DNA of 40,038 nt from Pseudanabaena frigida (GTDB taxonomy: Bacteria > Cyanobacteriota > Cyanobacteriia > Pseudanabaenales > Pseudanabaenaceae): NCBI GenBank assembly GCA_003242085.1, contig QBML01000043.1, positions 1-40,038 on the forward strand, read 5' to 3'. Under the pieces are notes generated by a model. That model ran no database searches and was not told the origin of the DNA. It saw nothing but the letters and a program-made list of their open reading frames with translations. Made by a program: the position numbers and the translations under genes. This document shows, in pieces, positions 6,124-15,038 of this stretch. Every line of letters starts with the position of its first letter. Positions within the stretch are counted from its first letter, which is position 1.

Positions 6124-8520
6124 CTACAGGTTAACAGCGATCGCGATTTCATCACCCTCATAGAGTGCTAGATCAATAAAGTTTCCTTCCACAACTTCAC
6201 CATTAACAATCATCTGCTTCACATCACTGTGATTAACTACTGTCAAAGAAAGAGTCTTGCCTCGGAACTTGCGCTGTGCTGTAAAGCCCGACCATTCGCT
6301 AGGAATTTTAGGATCGATAATCATACCTGTGAAAGTTGGTTGGAATCCTAAAATATGATCGAGTCCAATGCGTAACATCCACACCGCCGTTCCTGTGAGC
6401 CATGAATGGCTTGCCTGACCTTGGGTTTCATGATCGGGGCTAGTCACATATTCAGGATAAACGTACGGCTCTGTTTCAAAGCGATCGCATTTAGCATCGG
6501 TCGCCTGTGAGGAATTAATCGGCATCATCCGACGATAGATTTCCCAGCCAAATTCTGTATCGCCATTGAGCAGAGAAGCCAGCACAAACCATGAGGAAGC
6601 ATGATTAAAGACTGCACCGTTCTCTTTCTTCCCAGGGACACAACGACTGATTAAGCCAACCGTATCATCAATTTCGGTGAAAGATGGCGCGACAATCTGC
6701 ATTCCAAAGGGAGTCGCCAAATATTCACGACTGCTTGCCATCGCTTTGTCCGCTCGATCTTGAGGCGCGAGTTCCGAAATTACCGCCCATGATTGCGCGT
6801 TCAAAAATATTTTGCCCTGAGTTGCGGCGGCTACGCCGATGGGTTCGCCATTGTCACGGAAAGCGCGTAAATACCATTCTCCATCCCAACAGACATCATT
6901 AGTAACTTGGCGTAAATGCTCGTAGAACTTTTGGAATCTATCTAATGCTTCGAGATCGCCTTGTTGTTCGCAGACTTGCCATGATTTTTTCAGCACATAA
7001 CCTAAGAAAAAAGCGCCCCAAGTTGTTTCACCCTTGCCCTGTGAGCCAACATGATCGAGGGTATCATTCCAATCCCCTGTGAAAATGCGCGGCATTCCCC
7101 TCTCGCCTGTATTCGCGATCGCAAAGTCAAGCGCTCTCACTAAATGCTCGTAGACTGTACCTTCACTATCATCATGGTAGGGAACCACTTCTTCAAGAAT
7201 TGAGAAATCACCAGTTTCCTTAAGATATTCTACAATCCCAAAGGGAATCCACAGAGGTGTATCGGAGTGATTTGTGCGTTCGCCCGTATTCGTCAGCACA
7301 AAATAATTATGTAAAGTAGAACCATCCTTAAATTGGAAGTTCAGCGCTTTAATCAATCTGTCTCTTACTCGCGCGGGATCGACCATCACGACACCGAGAA
7401 TATCTTGGAAGCGATCGCGCATTCCCGTCCCAAACAGCAAACCGCCGTGATAGTAGCCCGAATTTCGCGCCATATCAAAAGTTACTGCTGCCTGATACTG
7501 ATTCCAGACATTAATCATCGCGTTAAATGCTTCGTCTGGGGTTTGAACCTGTACGCAGGAAAGACGATCGTCCCATTTCTGTTTTAGTTGCTCGAATTGG
7601 CGATCGACCACTTCTAGAATCTTGCCCCCCTTTACAAGGGGGGTAGGGGGGAGCTCTTTTGGAGCAATCTCCAAGGTCATCGCAAAATCCACAGAACCAT
7701 TCGCCGCCAAGCTAATCTTTGATTGTAAAGCCACTACAGGATCGCCTGCTGTGATTTCCGTGTTCTGCATCACCCCCGTTTCTATGGCAACAGGATTTGC
7801 TTCCGATCGCCATCTACCGATAAAAGTATCGAGACTGCTATCAAAGCCAGAAATCGGCAAACTTTGTGAGAAATAAATCTGATACTTCCAATCAATATTT
7901 GGTTGCTTAACGGAAACTCCCTTATTTAGTACCCAATAGCGGCGTGTAGCTACTAAAGCTTGTAACTCTCGATCGAAATGAATATCGGTAAAATGCTTAT
8001 CATTAGGTTGATTGATCTGATCGTTGAGGGCATTTCCCATCAACAATTCCAAGAAGGAATAAACTTCTAAATCTCGCGCCTGTCCTGAAAGTTCTGTTAA
8101 CTTCACCCGCCAAATTTCGGCATTAGTATCTGTAGGAACGAAGTAAGTGATTTCCCCACGAATGCCATTAATCTCGGTAGTAATCTTCGTGTAGCCTTGA
8201 CCGTGACGACATTCATAGAAGTCATATTTTAAATCGATGGTCGGAGCCCAACTCAGCGACCAATATTGCCCCGTTGCGGTATCTTTGACCATCACATAAC
8301 GCCCTGGACGATCCCAAGGTAGACAGTTATAGCGCATTCGACTGATGCGGTTATCGCGTGGCGAATCCAAAAAGCTAAAGCCTCCGCCTGTATGGGAAAT
8401 TAACCCTGCATATTGGCTGTTCCACATATAGTTAAACCAAGGGCGCGGAGTGCGCGGATTCGTAATCACAAATTCCCGATAATCTTCGGTGTAGTAGCCG
8501 TATTGGTTTGCGATCGCCAC
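6124..8520 (-). CDS. GH94 family glycoside phosphorylase
   Basis: A cytoplasmic glycoside phosphorylase of family GH94 (cellobiose/chitobiose phosphorylase type), which cleaves beta-glucosides with inorganic phosphate to give sugar 1-phosphate. The 798-residue chain has the family layout: an N-terminal beta-sandwich (YGYYTEDYREFVITNPRTPR, TGGGFSFLDSPRDNR), a linker, and an (alpha/alpha)6 barrel from about residue 325 with NQYQAAVTFDMARNSGYYHG, FGTGMRDRFQDILG and GDWNDTLDHVG near 480, whose Asp is the likely general acid. The start is GTG, supported by the family N-terminus. Residues about 288-300 (PPTPLVKGG) are encoded by an in-frame copy of a dispersed C-rich repeat. The exact substrate is not readable from sequence. 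Confidence 0.9.
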   Translation of the reverse strand: MAIANQYGYYTEDYREFVITNPRTPRPWFNYMWNSQYAGLISHTGGGFSFLDSPRDNRISRMRYNCLPWDRPGRYVMVKDTATGQYWSLSWAPTIDLKYDFYECRHGQGYTKITTEINGIRGEITYFVPTDTNAEIWRVKLTELSGQARDLEVYSFLELLMGNALNDQINQPNDKHFTDIHFDRELQALVATRRYWVLNKGVSVKQPNIDWKYQIYFSQSLPISGFDSSLDTFIGRWRSEANPVAIETGVMQNTEITAGDPVVALQSKISLAANGSVDFAMTLEIAPKELPPTPLVKGGKILEVVDRQFEQLKQKWDDRLSCVQVQTPDEAFNAMINVWNQYQAAVTFDMARNSGYYHGGLLFGTGMRDRFQDILGVVMVDPARVRDRLIKALNFQFKDGSTLHNYFVLTNTGERTNHSDTPLWIPFGIVEYLKETGDFSILEEVVPYHDDSEGTVYEHLVRALDFAIANTGERGMPRIFTGDWNDTLDHVGSQGKGETTWGAFFLGYVLKKSWQVCEQQGDLEALDRFQKFYEHLRQVTNDVCWDGEWYLRAFRDNGEPIGVAAATQGKIFLNAQSWAVISELAPQDRADKAMASSREYLATPFGMQIVAPSFTEIDDTVGLISRCVPGKKENGAVFNHASSWFVLASLLNGDTEFGWEIYRRMMPINSSQATDAKCDRFETEPYVYPEYVTSPDHETQGQASHSWLTGTAVWMLRIGLDHILGFQPTFTGMIIDPKIPSEWSGFTAQRKFRGKTLSLTVVNHSDVKQMIVNGEVVEGNFIDLALYEGDEIAIAVNL
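7625..7651. repeat. C-rich dispersed repeat inside the GH94 gene
   Basis: On the plus strand the sequence reads CCCCCCTTTACAAGGGGGG and then TAGGGGGGA, a short near-palindrome typical of repeats scattered between cyanobacterial genes. Here it is within a coding region and keeps frame, adding a PPTPLVKGG peptide to the linker ahead of the catalytic barrel. Confidence 0.6.
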
Positions 8521-8541
8521 AGTTTAAAGTATTCCTTCTTT

Positions 8542-8547
8542 GTATAA
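8542..8547 (+). promoter_or_regulatory. Possible -10 element for the endoU operon
   Basis: A consensus TATAAT lies in the short divergent region between the GH94 start (8520) and the EndoU gene. No good -35 hexamer is visible, so it may be a factor-assisted or extended type promoter. Assignment is by position and consensus only. Confidence 0.4.
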
Positions 8548-8640
8548 TAATCATGTTTTGTAGGCGCGTTGCGACAGCAAAACATAACTAGATTGCGACA
8601 TAGATTATCTCAACTTTTTAGAACAGCTTCAAACAAAACT

Positions 8641-9204
8641 ATGACAAATGCATTGATTTCTAAGTTAGTAGTTGGTTTTACTTCACTGGGTGCAATATTT
8701 AGTACTGTTTTTTTTAACCCACAAGCAACCAATCCTCAAGCTCAGATTACTTCATCAGTTTTCCAAAATCCCAACTACGCGACTATTGCCAAAGCACCTG
8801 TTGCCAAGCCGCTCACAATTAATCAAGTTCACATCTTTCAAGGAGAAATTAATCGCAAAGGTTTGGCAGTTGGCTATCATCATCGTCCTAATGGCAAGGA
8901 TAGTAACAATGCCAAAATGGTCAAACTGACTGGATTGCCTAATAGTCAGGGCGTTTATATTGGGCGTGTTGAAATTCGTAATCCTGCTAATGGTCAATGG
9001 GTTAGCAAGTTATCTAGTTCTACTTTTTTCCCCGATCGCTTTTCTCAGGCTCAAGTCTTGTCAGAGATTCAAGGTGCTTTTGCTTCGGCTAATAAAACTA
9101 AAGAGCCTTGGCAGGGTACTTCGCCCAGTGGTCTAAAAATTGAGGGATACTACAACAAAGCCACGAATACAATTACTACAGCTTATCCAATCTATCGCCG
9201 ATGA
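8641..9204 (+). CDS. Secreted EndoU-type nuclease
   Basis: A 187-residue protein with an N-terminal signal-like hydrophobic segment (residues 4-25) and a C-terminal bacterial EndoU domain (about 62-187), the RNA-cleaving fold found at the tips of contact-dependent toxins. Seen directly: VHIFQGEI (H64), VGYHHRPNGKDS (H80, H81), GVYIGRVEI, SSSTFFPDRFS, KIEGYYNKATNTITTAYPIY. This order of motifs fits the toxin-type EndoU family. ATG 8641 is chosen; a TTG at 8569 would add 24 Arg-rich residues and cannot be excluded. Its TGA overlaps the ATG of the next gene by four bases, the arrangement expected of a toxin and its immunity protein. No CdiA-like delivery region is attached, so it would be exported on its own. 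Confidence 0.8.
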   Translation: MTNALISKLVVGFTSLGAIFSTVFFNPQATNPQAQITSSVFQNPNYATIAKAPVAKPLTINQVHIFQGEINRKGLAVGYHHRPNGKDSNNAKMVKLTGLPNSQGVYIGRVEIRNPANGQWVSKLSSSTFFPDRFSQAQVLSEIQGAFASANKTKEPWQGTSPSGLKIEGYYNKATNTITTAYPIYRR

Positions 9205-9521
9205 TTAATATCCAATTTTACGAAGATGAGCAAGGCTATTTTAAGGCTGAGACTGATGCTCAATATCGATTGCTAGGTCAGTACTTGGAAACAGAAATTC
9301 AAGGGGTTGCTGAGGTTTGTCAAGATCTCTTAGAAACTATTAAAGAGCTTGAACAAGGCGATCGCACTCAAATAGAAGGGGTTGGTAATGGCTACGGTCT
9401 GAAGCTCACAACCGAAAGTGCGACTATCTGGAGCGAATTTACAGAAACTGAGTTAACGTTAGAAATTTCTCTAGCAGATTTCCAACAAGCTCTAGAAGGC
9501 TGCCTTAAGTTTTTGCAATAA
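9201..9521 (+). CDS. Small acidic protein, putative EndoU partner/immunity
   Basis: An acidic 106-residue protein, no signal peptide. It begins MINIQFYEDEQGYFKAETD and ends with LADFQQALEGCLKFLQ; the layout (short N-terminal strands, a helix rich in Glu and Leu around residues 33-52, then GNGYGLKLTTESATIWSEF) resembles the YacL/UPF0231 style of small proteins, though I cannot confirm membership. It starts inside the EndoU stop (ATGA overlap) and ends one base into the recF start (TAATG), so all three are translationally coupled. From position and acidity I infer that it binds the EndoU domain in the cytoplasm; no function is shown by the sequence itself. Confidence 0.75.
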   Translation: MINIQFYEDEQGYFKAETDAQYRLLGQYLETEIQGVAEVCQDLLETIKELEQGDRTQIEGVGNGYGLKLTTESATIWSEFTETELTLEISLADFQQALEGCLKFLQ

Positions 9522-10651
9522 TGTACCTTAAATCTCTCCACATTAAGCAGTTTCGCAACTATATCGATCAAGAAGTTATCTTCACAGATCCCAAAACAGT
9601 GATCGTTGGTAATAATGCTCAGGGAAAATCTAATTTACTCGAAGCGGTCTTGTTGTTGGCAACTTTGCGATCGCATCGTGTTAGTAAGGATCGCGACCTA
9701 GTGCGTAATGGTGAAGCGATCGCCGAGATTCAAGCGATCGCCCAAAGATCGAGAGCTCTTGAGAGCTATCCTGTGGAATTGGTGATGCGAATGCGCGCTA
9801 GTGGCAAACGCAGCTTGACTGTAAATAGTGTTACTCAAACAAGGCATCTAGATTTTTTGGGGAACTTGAATGCCGTAATATTTTCTAGCTTGGATTTAGA
9901 TTTGGTACGCGGCAGTCCTGAAAGTCGTCGCAATTGGTTAGATACGGTTTTAATTCAATTAGAACCAATTTATATTAATCTTTTGCAGCAGTATAACCAA
10001 GTCTTGCGGCAGCGCAATGCCTTTTTAAAATCAATCAAACAGGGACTAATTCAATACGATCCTCAACAAATGTCGCTTTGGGATGCTCAACTTGTGACAG
10101 CAGGAACGCGCTTGATTAGAAGGCGATCGCGACTATTGGATAGATTAACTCCGATTGCCAGACATTGGCATCAAGCGATTAGTGGCGGTTGTGAATACTT
10201 AGAAATAGCCTACGTTCCCAAGTTTGCTTTTGCGCCAACGGATAAAGTTGAAGATATTCACCAAGCTTTTTTCGAAGCTATTTTACAAAGAACAATTATT
10301 GAAAAACATCAAGGCACGAGTTTAGTTGGACCTCATCGTGATGAGGTCGCTCTAACAATTAATGCTACGCCTGCGCGGGAATATGGCTCTCAAGGGCAAC
10401 AGCGTACTTTGGTATTAGCACTTAAACTGGCTGAGCTAGAATTGCTCGAATCAGTGATTGGAGAACCGCCGTTATTGTTATTGGATGATGTGCTTGCAGA
10501 ACTAGACCTACAACGCCAAGATCATCTATTAAATGCAATTGGCGATCGCGTCCAAACAATTATTACTACAACTCACCTAGGCTCGTTTGATGCTCATTGG
10601 CTAAATTCTTCCCGAATTTTTCAAGTAGAAAATGGCAAAATCTCTTTTTAA
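9521..10651 (+). CDS. recF: DNA replication and repair protein RecF
   Basis: SMC-like ATPase that loads RecA at single-strand gaps with RecO and RecR. The 376-residue product is full length: MYLKSLHIKQFRNYIDQEV, Walker A VGNNAQGKSNLLEA (from about residue 29), LVRGSPESRRNWLDT, HRDEVALTINATPAREYGSQ, the ABC signature GSQGQQRTLVLALKLAELE and Walker B PLLLLDDVLAELD. The ATG shares a base with the stop of the preceding small gene, so recF depends on the endoU operon for translation and probably transcription. It is not next to dnaA, dnaN or gyrB here. Confidence 0.97.
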   Translation: MYLKSLHIKQFRNYIDQEVIFTDPKTVIVGNNAQGKSNLLEAVLLLATLRSHRVSKDRDLVRNGEAIAEIQAIAQRSRALESYPVELVMRMRASGKRSLTVNSVTQTRHLDFLGNLNAVIFSSLDLDLVRGSPESRRNWLDTVLIQLEPIYINLLQQYNQVLRQRNAFLKSIKQGLIQYDPQQMSLWDAQLVTAGTRLIRRRSRLLDRLTPIARHWHQAISGGCEYLEIAYVPKFAFAPTDKVEDIHQAFFEAILQRTIIEKHQGTSLVGPHRDEVALTINATPAREYGSQGQQRTLVLALKLAELELLESVIGEPPLLLLDDVLAELDLQRQDHLLNAIGDRVQTIITTTHLGSFDAHWLNSSRIFQVENGKISF

Positions 10652-10660
10652 AACATACAA

Positions 10661-10770
10661 TAAAACATACGAAATTATGTAGTGCCAAAATTGAGTAATA
10701 AAGCGTCACACTTAGCAAGACACTCTATTACTCAATTTTGGATCGCAAGACTTTAATTTTGTATGTTTTA
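10661..10770. terminator. Nested bidirectional terminator between recF and cyAbrB
   Basis: An inner perfect 16-bp inverted repeat, CCAAAATTGAGTAATA (10685-10700) with its complement at 10726-10741, sits inside an outer near-perfect 17-bp pair, TAAAACATACGAAATTA (10661-10677) and 10754-10770. The TAAAACATAC half is duplicated just upstream. It lies between convergent genes and probably ends both transcripts. Confidence 0.75.
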
Positions 10771-10774
10771 AATA

Positions 10775-11155
10775 TTATTCTTCATCATCTGCGCCAACTT
10801 GACGTAAATGAATGTGTTTGCGACCAAGGCGAATTTCTAACTCGTCGCCAGCCTGTAAACCCATAAGCTGTGTATATGCTGAGCCAATTAGTAGGTTACC
10901 ATTTTTCTGAACGCTGACTCTATAACTAGCACTACGTCCACCTTTTCCACTGCCTTTCGCTTCAAGCTCAACCCCATCAGCCGCCATTAGTGCATTATAA
11001 AACTTCATCAAGTTAACACGAGCTTGATTGTTTTTTGTAATGGTTGCATATCCGCAAGCTTTGGCTTTTTCTTCTTTAGATAGATGCTCTAGTTCTTTGA
11101 CTTTCTGTAATAATGCTTCGCCTGAGAGTTGAACTGGTTGTTTTACTTTAGCCAT
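10775..11155 (-). CDS. cyAbrB family transcriptional regulator
   Basis: A 126-residue member of the cyanobacterial AbrB-like family, whose members are abundant DNA-binding regulators of carbon/nitrogen balance and related genes. Visible are the family-specific N-terminal region LSGEALLQKVKELEHLSKEE with AKACGYATI, and the C-terminal AbrB-like part SYRVSVQKNGNLLIGSAYTQ followed by MGLQAGDELEIRLGRKHIHL. In cyanobacterial cyAbrB this DNA-binding fold is C-terminal, the reverse of Bacillus AbrB. I cannot decide between the cyAbrB1 and cyAbrB2 groups. It lies downstream of sbcC but 280 bases away, so it likely has its own promoter. Confidence 0.9.
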   Translation of the reverse strand: MAKVKQPVQLSGEALLQKVKELEHLSKEEKAKACGYATITKNNQARVNLMKFYNALMAADGVELEAKGSGKGGRSASYRVSVQKNGNLLIGSAYTQLMGLQAGDELEIRLGRKHIHLRQVGADDEE

Positions 11156-11319
11156 TTGTTTCTAACAGTTTTACAAATAATAGTTGCATTTTAGTATCTA
11201 AGATAATTGTACTATTCGTCAAACTTTTTAACTAAATCTACAATCTATTTATCTTTATTTTATTTTTAGGGCTAACTATCATCAATGGGTAATTACTTAT
11301 TGAGGTTGTCAACAAAAAA

Positions 11320-11376
11320 CAAACCCAAAAATTAGAGACGATACAAAGTAGCAAATCTAATTTTTGATTGGTTTTA
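11320..11376. repeat. Decayed family A palindrome
   Basis: An imperfect inverted repeat: AAACCCAAAAATTAGA on the left, TCTAATTTTTGATTGGTTT on the right, with unpaired bases in the stem and a CAAAG-containing centre. The outer AAACCCAAA end and arm layout match family A, so it looks like an old, mutated copy, in contrast to the perfect copies elsewhere. Confidence 0.5.
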
Positions 11377-11435
11377 TAAACCTAAGAATAAGGGGTTTAA
11401 TCCTATTGTCTATATTAATCATCTAAACTAGTTTG

Positions 11436-14400
11436 TCATCCAATTAATTGGACAGTTGAGCCTTCATCGCTTTTGGATACTTCGATGAGAGTGTTAAATG
11501 CTTCTTTTATTTGTGGCATGTGTGTAATTACCAGAATGCACTCAAAATCTGAGGCGATCGCATTAATCGCACTGACAAGGCGATCGCATCCTAATTGGTC
11601 TTGACTGCCAAATCCTTCGTCAATAATTAGTGTTTGTAAAGTGCTGCCTTTGCGCTGAGCGAGGACGCGGGAAAGAGCAAGGCGTACAGCGAAATTAATC
11701 CGAAAAGCTTCGCCGCCTGAATAGGTTTCGTAGGGTCTAGTACCTCTAGTATCGGCAATTTCAATGTCAAGGGTTTCGATGATCCGATCGCTTTTCTTAC
11801 CAGATTTTTGAGTGATAAATCGCACATTTAGTTGGCGATCGCTAAGTTGGGCAAGAATCTGATTGGCTTCAACTTCAATTTGAGGTAGAACATTTTCTAG
11901 CATTAATGCTTGAATGCCATTTTTACCAAAGGCTTGATGTAGTTCTGTGTGAATGCGTTGTCGATGACGGGCTAGTTCAATTTGAGCAAGAGTTTCTTGT
12001 TCGCGATGACGGCTTTGCTCGAGTTGTTGTTGCGATTGTTGAAGTCTACCAATCTGGGCTAACAAACTATCCATTTGCGATCGCCAATTTTGTAAGTTTT
12101 GTCTTAAAGAGTCAATTTCAGGCTGATAATTGCCATGTAAATGCTGGTATTGTTCTTGTAGTTGAGTGATTTTATCTGCGATCTCTTGTAGTTCTTGTTG
12201 GCGCTCTCTTTGCGTTTGTTGCAGATGCATAACTTGTTGCTGAAGTTCGGGATATTCCTGCTCAGCGCGTGCGAGTTCTTGATAACGCAATAGTGATGGT
12301 GTTAGTTCTTGTTTGTGAGTGCGGAGTTGTTGATGGCGATCGGGATCGTAGGCAAGTTGAGAAAGAGCGCGATCGCATTGTTCGAGTTCATGTTGCACTT
12401 CGAGATCGATCAGATTTTTGGCGAGGCGATCTTGTAATTGTTGAATTTTTGTTTGCAAATCAGGAATCTTTTGCGCGAAGTTATCGGCTTGACGCTGCGC
12501 ATTTTTGAGTTCCGATTGCTTTACCTCAGCCCAGCGCCAACGCTCGACATCGCCGCGAGCAAGGGCATGATTTTTCTCATCATAGGCGAATTTTTTAATA
12601 TTCCTATCGATCGATTCCACCTCTTCCCATGCTTCTCGGCAATAGTTTTGAGATTGTAGGCGATCGCGCAAATCTGCAATCTCAGCATCAATTTGTACCA
12701 GTCTTTGCTGTGCCTCAGCGATCGCCTTTAACCGCTCTTGCAAAGTGCCCTTGCGTTGAATCAAGTCGTTAAGCGGTGCGAGTTCCTTCATCAAACTGCG
12801 ATATTCTTCGCGTAGAACCTCTATTTCACAATTAGAAGCTGCTTGTTGTTCCTTAACCACCCAAATATCCGCTTGCAAATCGCGAGATTCCTGTTTGTGC
12901 TTTTTCTGTACTAGCTGCCAGTGGGCTGGATCGAGAGGGCGATCGCATAACGGACAAGGTGCATTTGGTACGGTTAACTGACGCATTTTTGCTTCTAGTT
13001 TATTAAAGGCAGCTTCGCTATCGGCAAGCCGTGTTTTTAAACGTTCTAAAAAATCGCGACGTTCTAATCCTTTTTCGTGAACTCGTTGCTGATAGACCTG
13101 TTTTTTTTGTAAGAGCACAATTTGCCGATCTAGTTCCTGAGCATTACTCTGCAATTGTTCGTGTTTCTGGACTTGTAAATATAGCTGTTCTCTTTTGGCG
13201 ATTAATTCATCTAGTTTGGCTGATAGTTTCGTTTGTTCGCGTTCTAATTGATGTTGTAAAACCTGATGGCGATGAATTAGCGGTGTGGATTGCCCATGCA
13301 GTCGATCGAATTCTTGCAGGATCGCTCTTGCCTGATGCAGTTGGGCGATCGCCGCTTCAATTTCCGAAGCCCGACCAAGTACCCCTTGTAAATCGCTTTC
13401 TTGCTGCAATAATGCCTCTAGCTGCGCTTGGTAATGCCTTAGCTGTCCTTTGAGGTCACTTTGCAAACTCGTAAGTTTATGGCTAAACTCTCCCCGCCGA
13501 TCGCTGAGTTGTTGATATTTTTGGAATTTGCGCTCTAGCTCTGCCTCTTGAGTGGACAGCAATTGATAGCGATCGTAATCTTGCACAATTTGCGATCGCT
13601 CTCGAAGATGGACTTCTAGTTGCTGCAATTGTTTTTGCTGACTGGTTAGCTGTCGTGACAATTGCGCTAAATTTGCTGCGAGCGAATTTTGCTGTTGTTG
13701 TTGCCAAGTTAATTGCTGGGTTAGGTTTTGATATTGTTTCTGCTGTTCTTCGACAACTTGTAATCTTTGCCGATCGCGACTTTCCCATGCTTGTAAATCG
13801 GTTAACTGCGATCGCAAAGACTCTAACTGCGGCGCGATCTCTTCTCCTGCAATGATTTGTTCGCGCAAATGCACCAGCATATTCTCTAAAACTGTTGATT
13901 CGGCTTTGCTATTTCGGGCAATATCTTTCGCTCGTTCGGCAAGCTCGTCATACTGCGACAATGACAACATATCGGCAAGAATCTGCTTGCGATCGCTCGG
14001 ACGCTTTAACATAAACTCATCAGCACGACCTTGACGCAAATATGCCGAATTGACAAAGGTTTCATAATCCATTTTTAGATGTGAAACGATTGTCTGCTGA
14101 GTCGATCGCACCTTTCGCTCGGTTAGAGATTTAAATTTTCCTTCACTCTGCACCTGAAATTCTAAAGAAGTAGAACTATTGCGCGATCGCGTCCGAATTA
14201 CTCGATAGACCTCCCCAGCCGCGATAAAAGTGAAGTCTACTTGAGTTTCTTTAGAACCAATATGAATTACATCATCTTCACTAGCAGCACGGCTTACTCC
14301 CCAAACTGCCCAAGTAATTGCCTCTAATAATGAAGACTTCCCAGCCCCATTTGCGCCACAAATACAAGCAACATGCAGCCCGCTAAAATCTAAGGCTAAT

Positions 14401-14447
14401 TGTTGATAGCTCAAGAAATTGTTTAATCTTAATTTCTGAGGGATCAT
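11436..14447 (-). CDS. sbcC: Exonuclease subunit SbcC (Rad50-like)
   Basis: Large SMC-type ATPase of the SbcCD (Mre11-Rad50-like) nuclease, which cuts DNA hairpins and blocked ends. The 1003-residue chain has Walker A CGANGAGKSSLLEAITW near residue 35, two long coiled-coil arms rich in Gln, Leu and Arg, a central zinc hook CPLC near 498 (the exact middle of the protein), the ABC signature ETYSGGEAFRINFAVRLALS near 907 and Walker B LIIDEGFGSQDQ near 940. The ATG start is good. sbcD is not in the window. Its presence is notable because hairpin-forming palindromes are so frequent here. Confidence 0.95.
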   Translation of the reverse strand: MIPQKLRLNNFLSYQQLALDFSGLHVACICGANGAGKSSLLEAITWAVWGVSRAASEDDVIHIGSKETQVDFTFIAAGEVYRVIRTRSRNSSTSLEFQVQSEGKFKSLTERKVRSTQQTIVSHLKMDYETFVNSAYLRQGRADEFMLKRPSDRKQILADMLSLSQYDELAERAKDIARNSKAESTVLENMLVHLREQIIAGEEIAPQLESLRSQLTDLQAWESRDRQRLQVVEEQQKQYQNLTQQLTWQQQQQNSLAANLAQLSRQLTSQQKQLQQLEVHLRERSQIVQDYDRYQLLSTQEAELERKFQKYQQLSDRRGEFSHKLTSLQSDLKGQLRHYQAQLEALLQQESDLQGVLGRASEIEAAIAQLHQARAILQEFDRLHGQSTPLIHRHQVLQHQLEREQTKLSAKLDELIAKREQLYLQVQKHEQLQSNAQELDRQIVLLQKKQVYQQRVHEKGLERRDFLERLKTRLADSEAAFNKLEAKMRQLTVPNAPCPLCDRPLDPAHWQLVQKKHKQESRDLQADIWVVKEQQAASNCEIEVLREEYRSLMKELAPLNDLIQRKGTLQERLKAIAEAQQRLVQIDAEIADLRDRLQSQNYCREAWEEVESIDRNIKKFAYDEKNHALARGDVERWRWAEVKQSELKNAQRQADNFAQKIPDLQTKIQQLQDRLAKNLIDLEVQHELEQCDRALSQLAYDPDRHQQLRTHKQELTPSLLRYQELARAEQEYPELQQQVMHLQQTQRERQQELQEIADKITQLQEQYQHLHGNYQPEIDSLRQNLQNWRSQMDSLLAQIGRLQQSQQQLEQSRHREQETLAQIELARHRQRIHTELHQAFGKNGIQALMLENVLPQIEVEANQILAQLSDRQLNVRFITQKSGKKSDRIIETLDIEIADTRGTRPYETYSGGEAFRINFAVRLALSRVLAQRKGSTLQTLIIDEGFGSQDQLGCDRLVSAINAIASDFECILVITHMPQIKEAFNTLIEVSKSDEGSTVQLIG

Positions 14448-14573
14448 TTTAGTTTGTAAGAATCTTTCCTATGCAGTTATACTAATTGTTATCTAATTAA
14501 CATAAAAACGTATTGATTAACAATAGTTTAGCCCCTAAAGGGCGCGGCATAAACAACAAGAGCCGAGGGAGTT

Positions 14574-14945
14574 ATGGAAATATGGGAAGAAATTAGCCGC
14601 CAAAGAGTAAAGTACATCGTCGATAGCTATCAGTTAGATGGTTATGATGATGAGTTTTTTTATGAGTATTTAGAAGATTTATTACAAGCCTATGCACCTC
14701 CACAAATCGAATTAGCGCTTGTTGAAATTTTGATCGAGAGTTGGCGAGTTACGCCACTCATTCGCGGTGTTGCATTTTTAGAGCGATCGCATGAACTTTT
14801 GAAAGCTTGGGAAACCAAGATAATCAGCCCAAATATTTCCCCAACACATTTCCGTCTAATTACAGGTTTAGATCCAACACCAGTATTTGGAATTGAAGTT
14901 AATATACAATCCCATAAAAGTATATTTTCTAATGCCAGTCATTGA
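14574..14945 (+). CDS. Small acidic cyanobacterial protein, unknown function
   Basis: A 123-residue protein I do not recognise. It is predicted to be mostly helical and acidic, with no signal peptide or membrane segment. Recognisable stretches are MEIWEEISRQRVKYIVDSYQ, YEYLEDLLQAYAPPQIELAL and TPLIRGVAFLERSHELLKAW, which look like a compact helical domain. The last 20 residues are more variable. The ATG is preceded by GAGGGAGTT, a good ribosome binding site, and the gene is followed by a hairpin with a T-rich tail, so it is probably a single-gene transcript divergent from sbcC. Confidence 0.7.
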   Translation: MEIWEEISRQRVKYIVDSYQLDGYDDEFFYEYLEDLLQAYAPPQIELALVEILIESWRVTPLIRGVAFLERSHELLKAWETKIISPNISPTHFRLITGLDPTPVFGIEVNIQSHKSIFSNASH

Positions 14946-14991
14946 TTAAAAATTAGGATTGATTAAATCTTAGTTAAGAGGATTAACACTT

Positions 14992-15038
14992 AAAACAAAA
15001 TAGAAAAAATACTTTGTACTTTATTTCTATTTTGTTTT
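14992..15038. terminator. Terminator of the 123-residue gene
   Basis: Perfect 15-bp arms, AAAACAAAATAGAAA and its complement, around a 17-base loop that contains ACTTTGTACT. The right arm ends in TTTTGTTTTTT. The hairpin lies about 46 bases after the stop of the small protein gene. Confidence 0.75.

Noticed and set aside
13031-13453. Rightward open frame of 140 codons inside sbcC
   Set aside because: It is antisense to the coiled-coil part of SbcC; open antisense frames are common there because of biased Gln and Leu codons.
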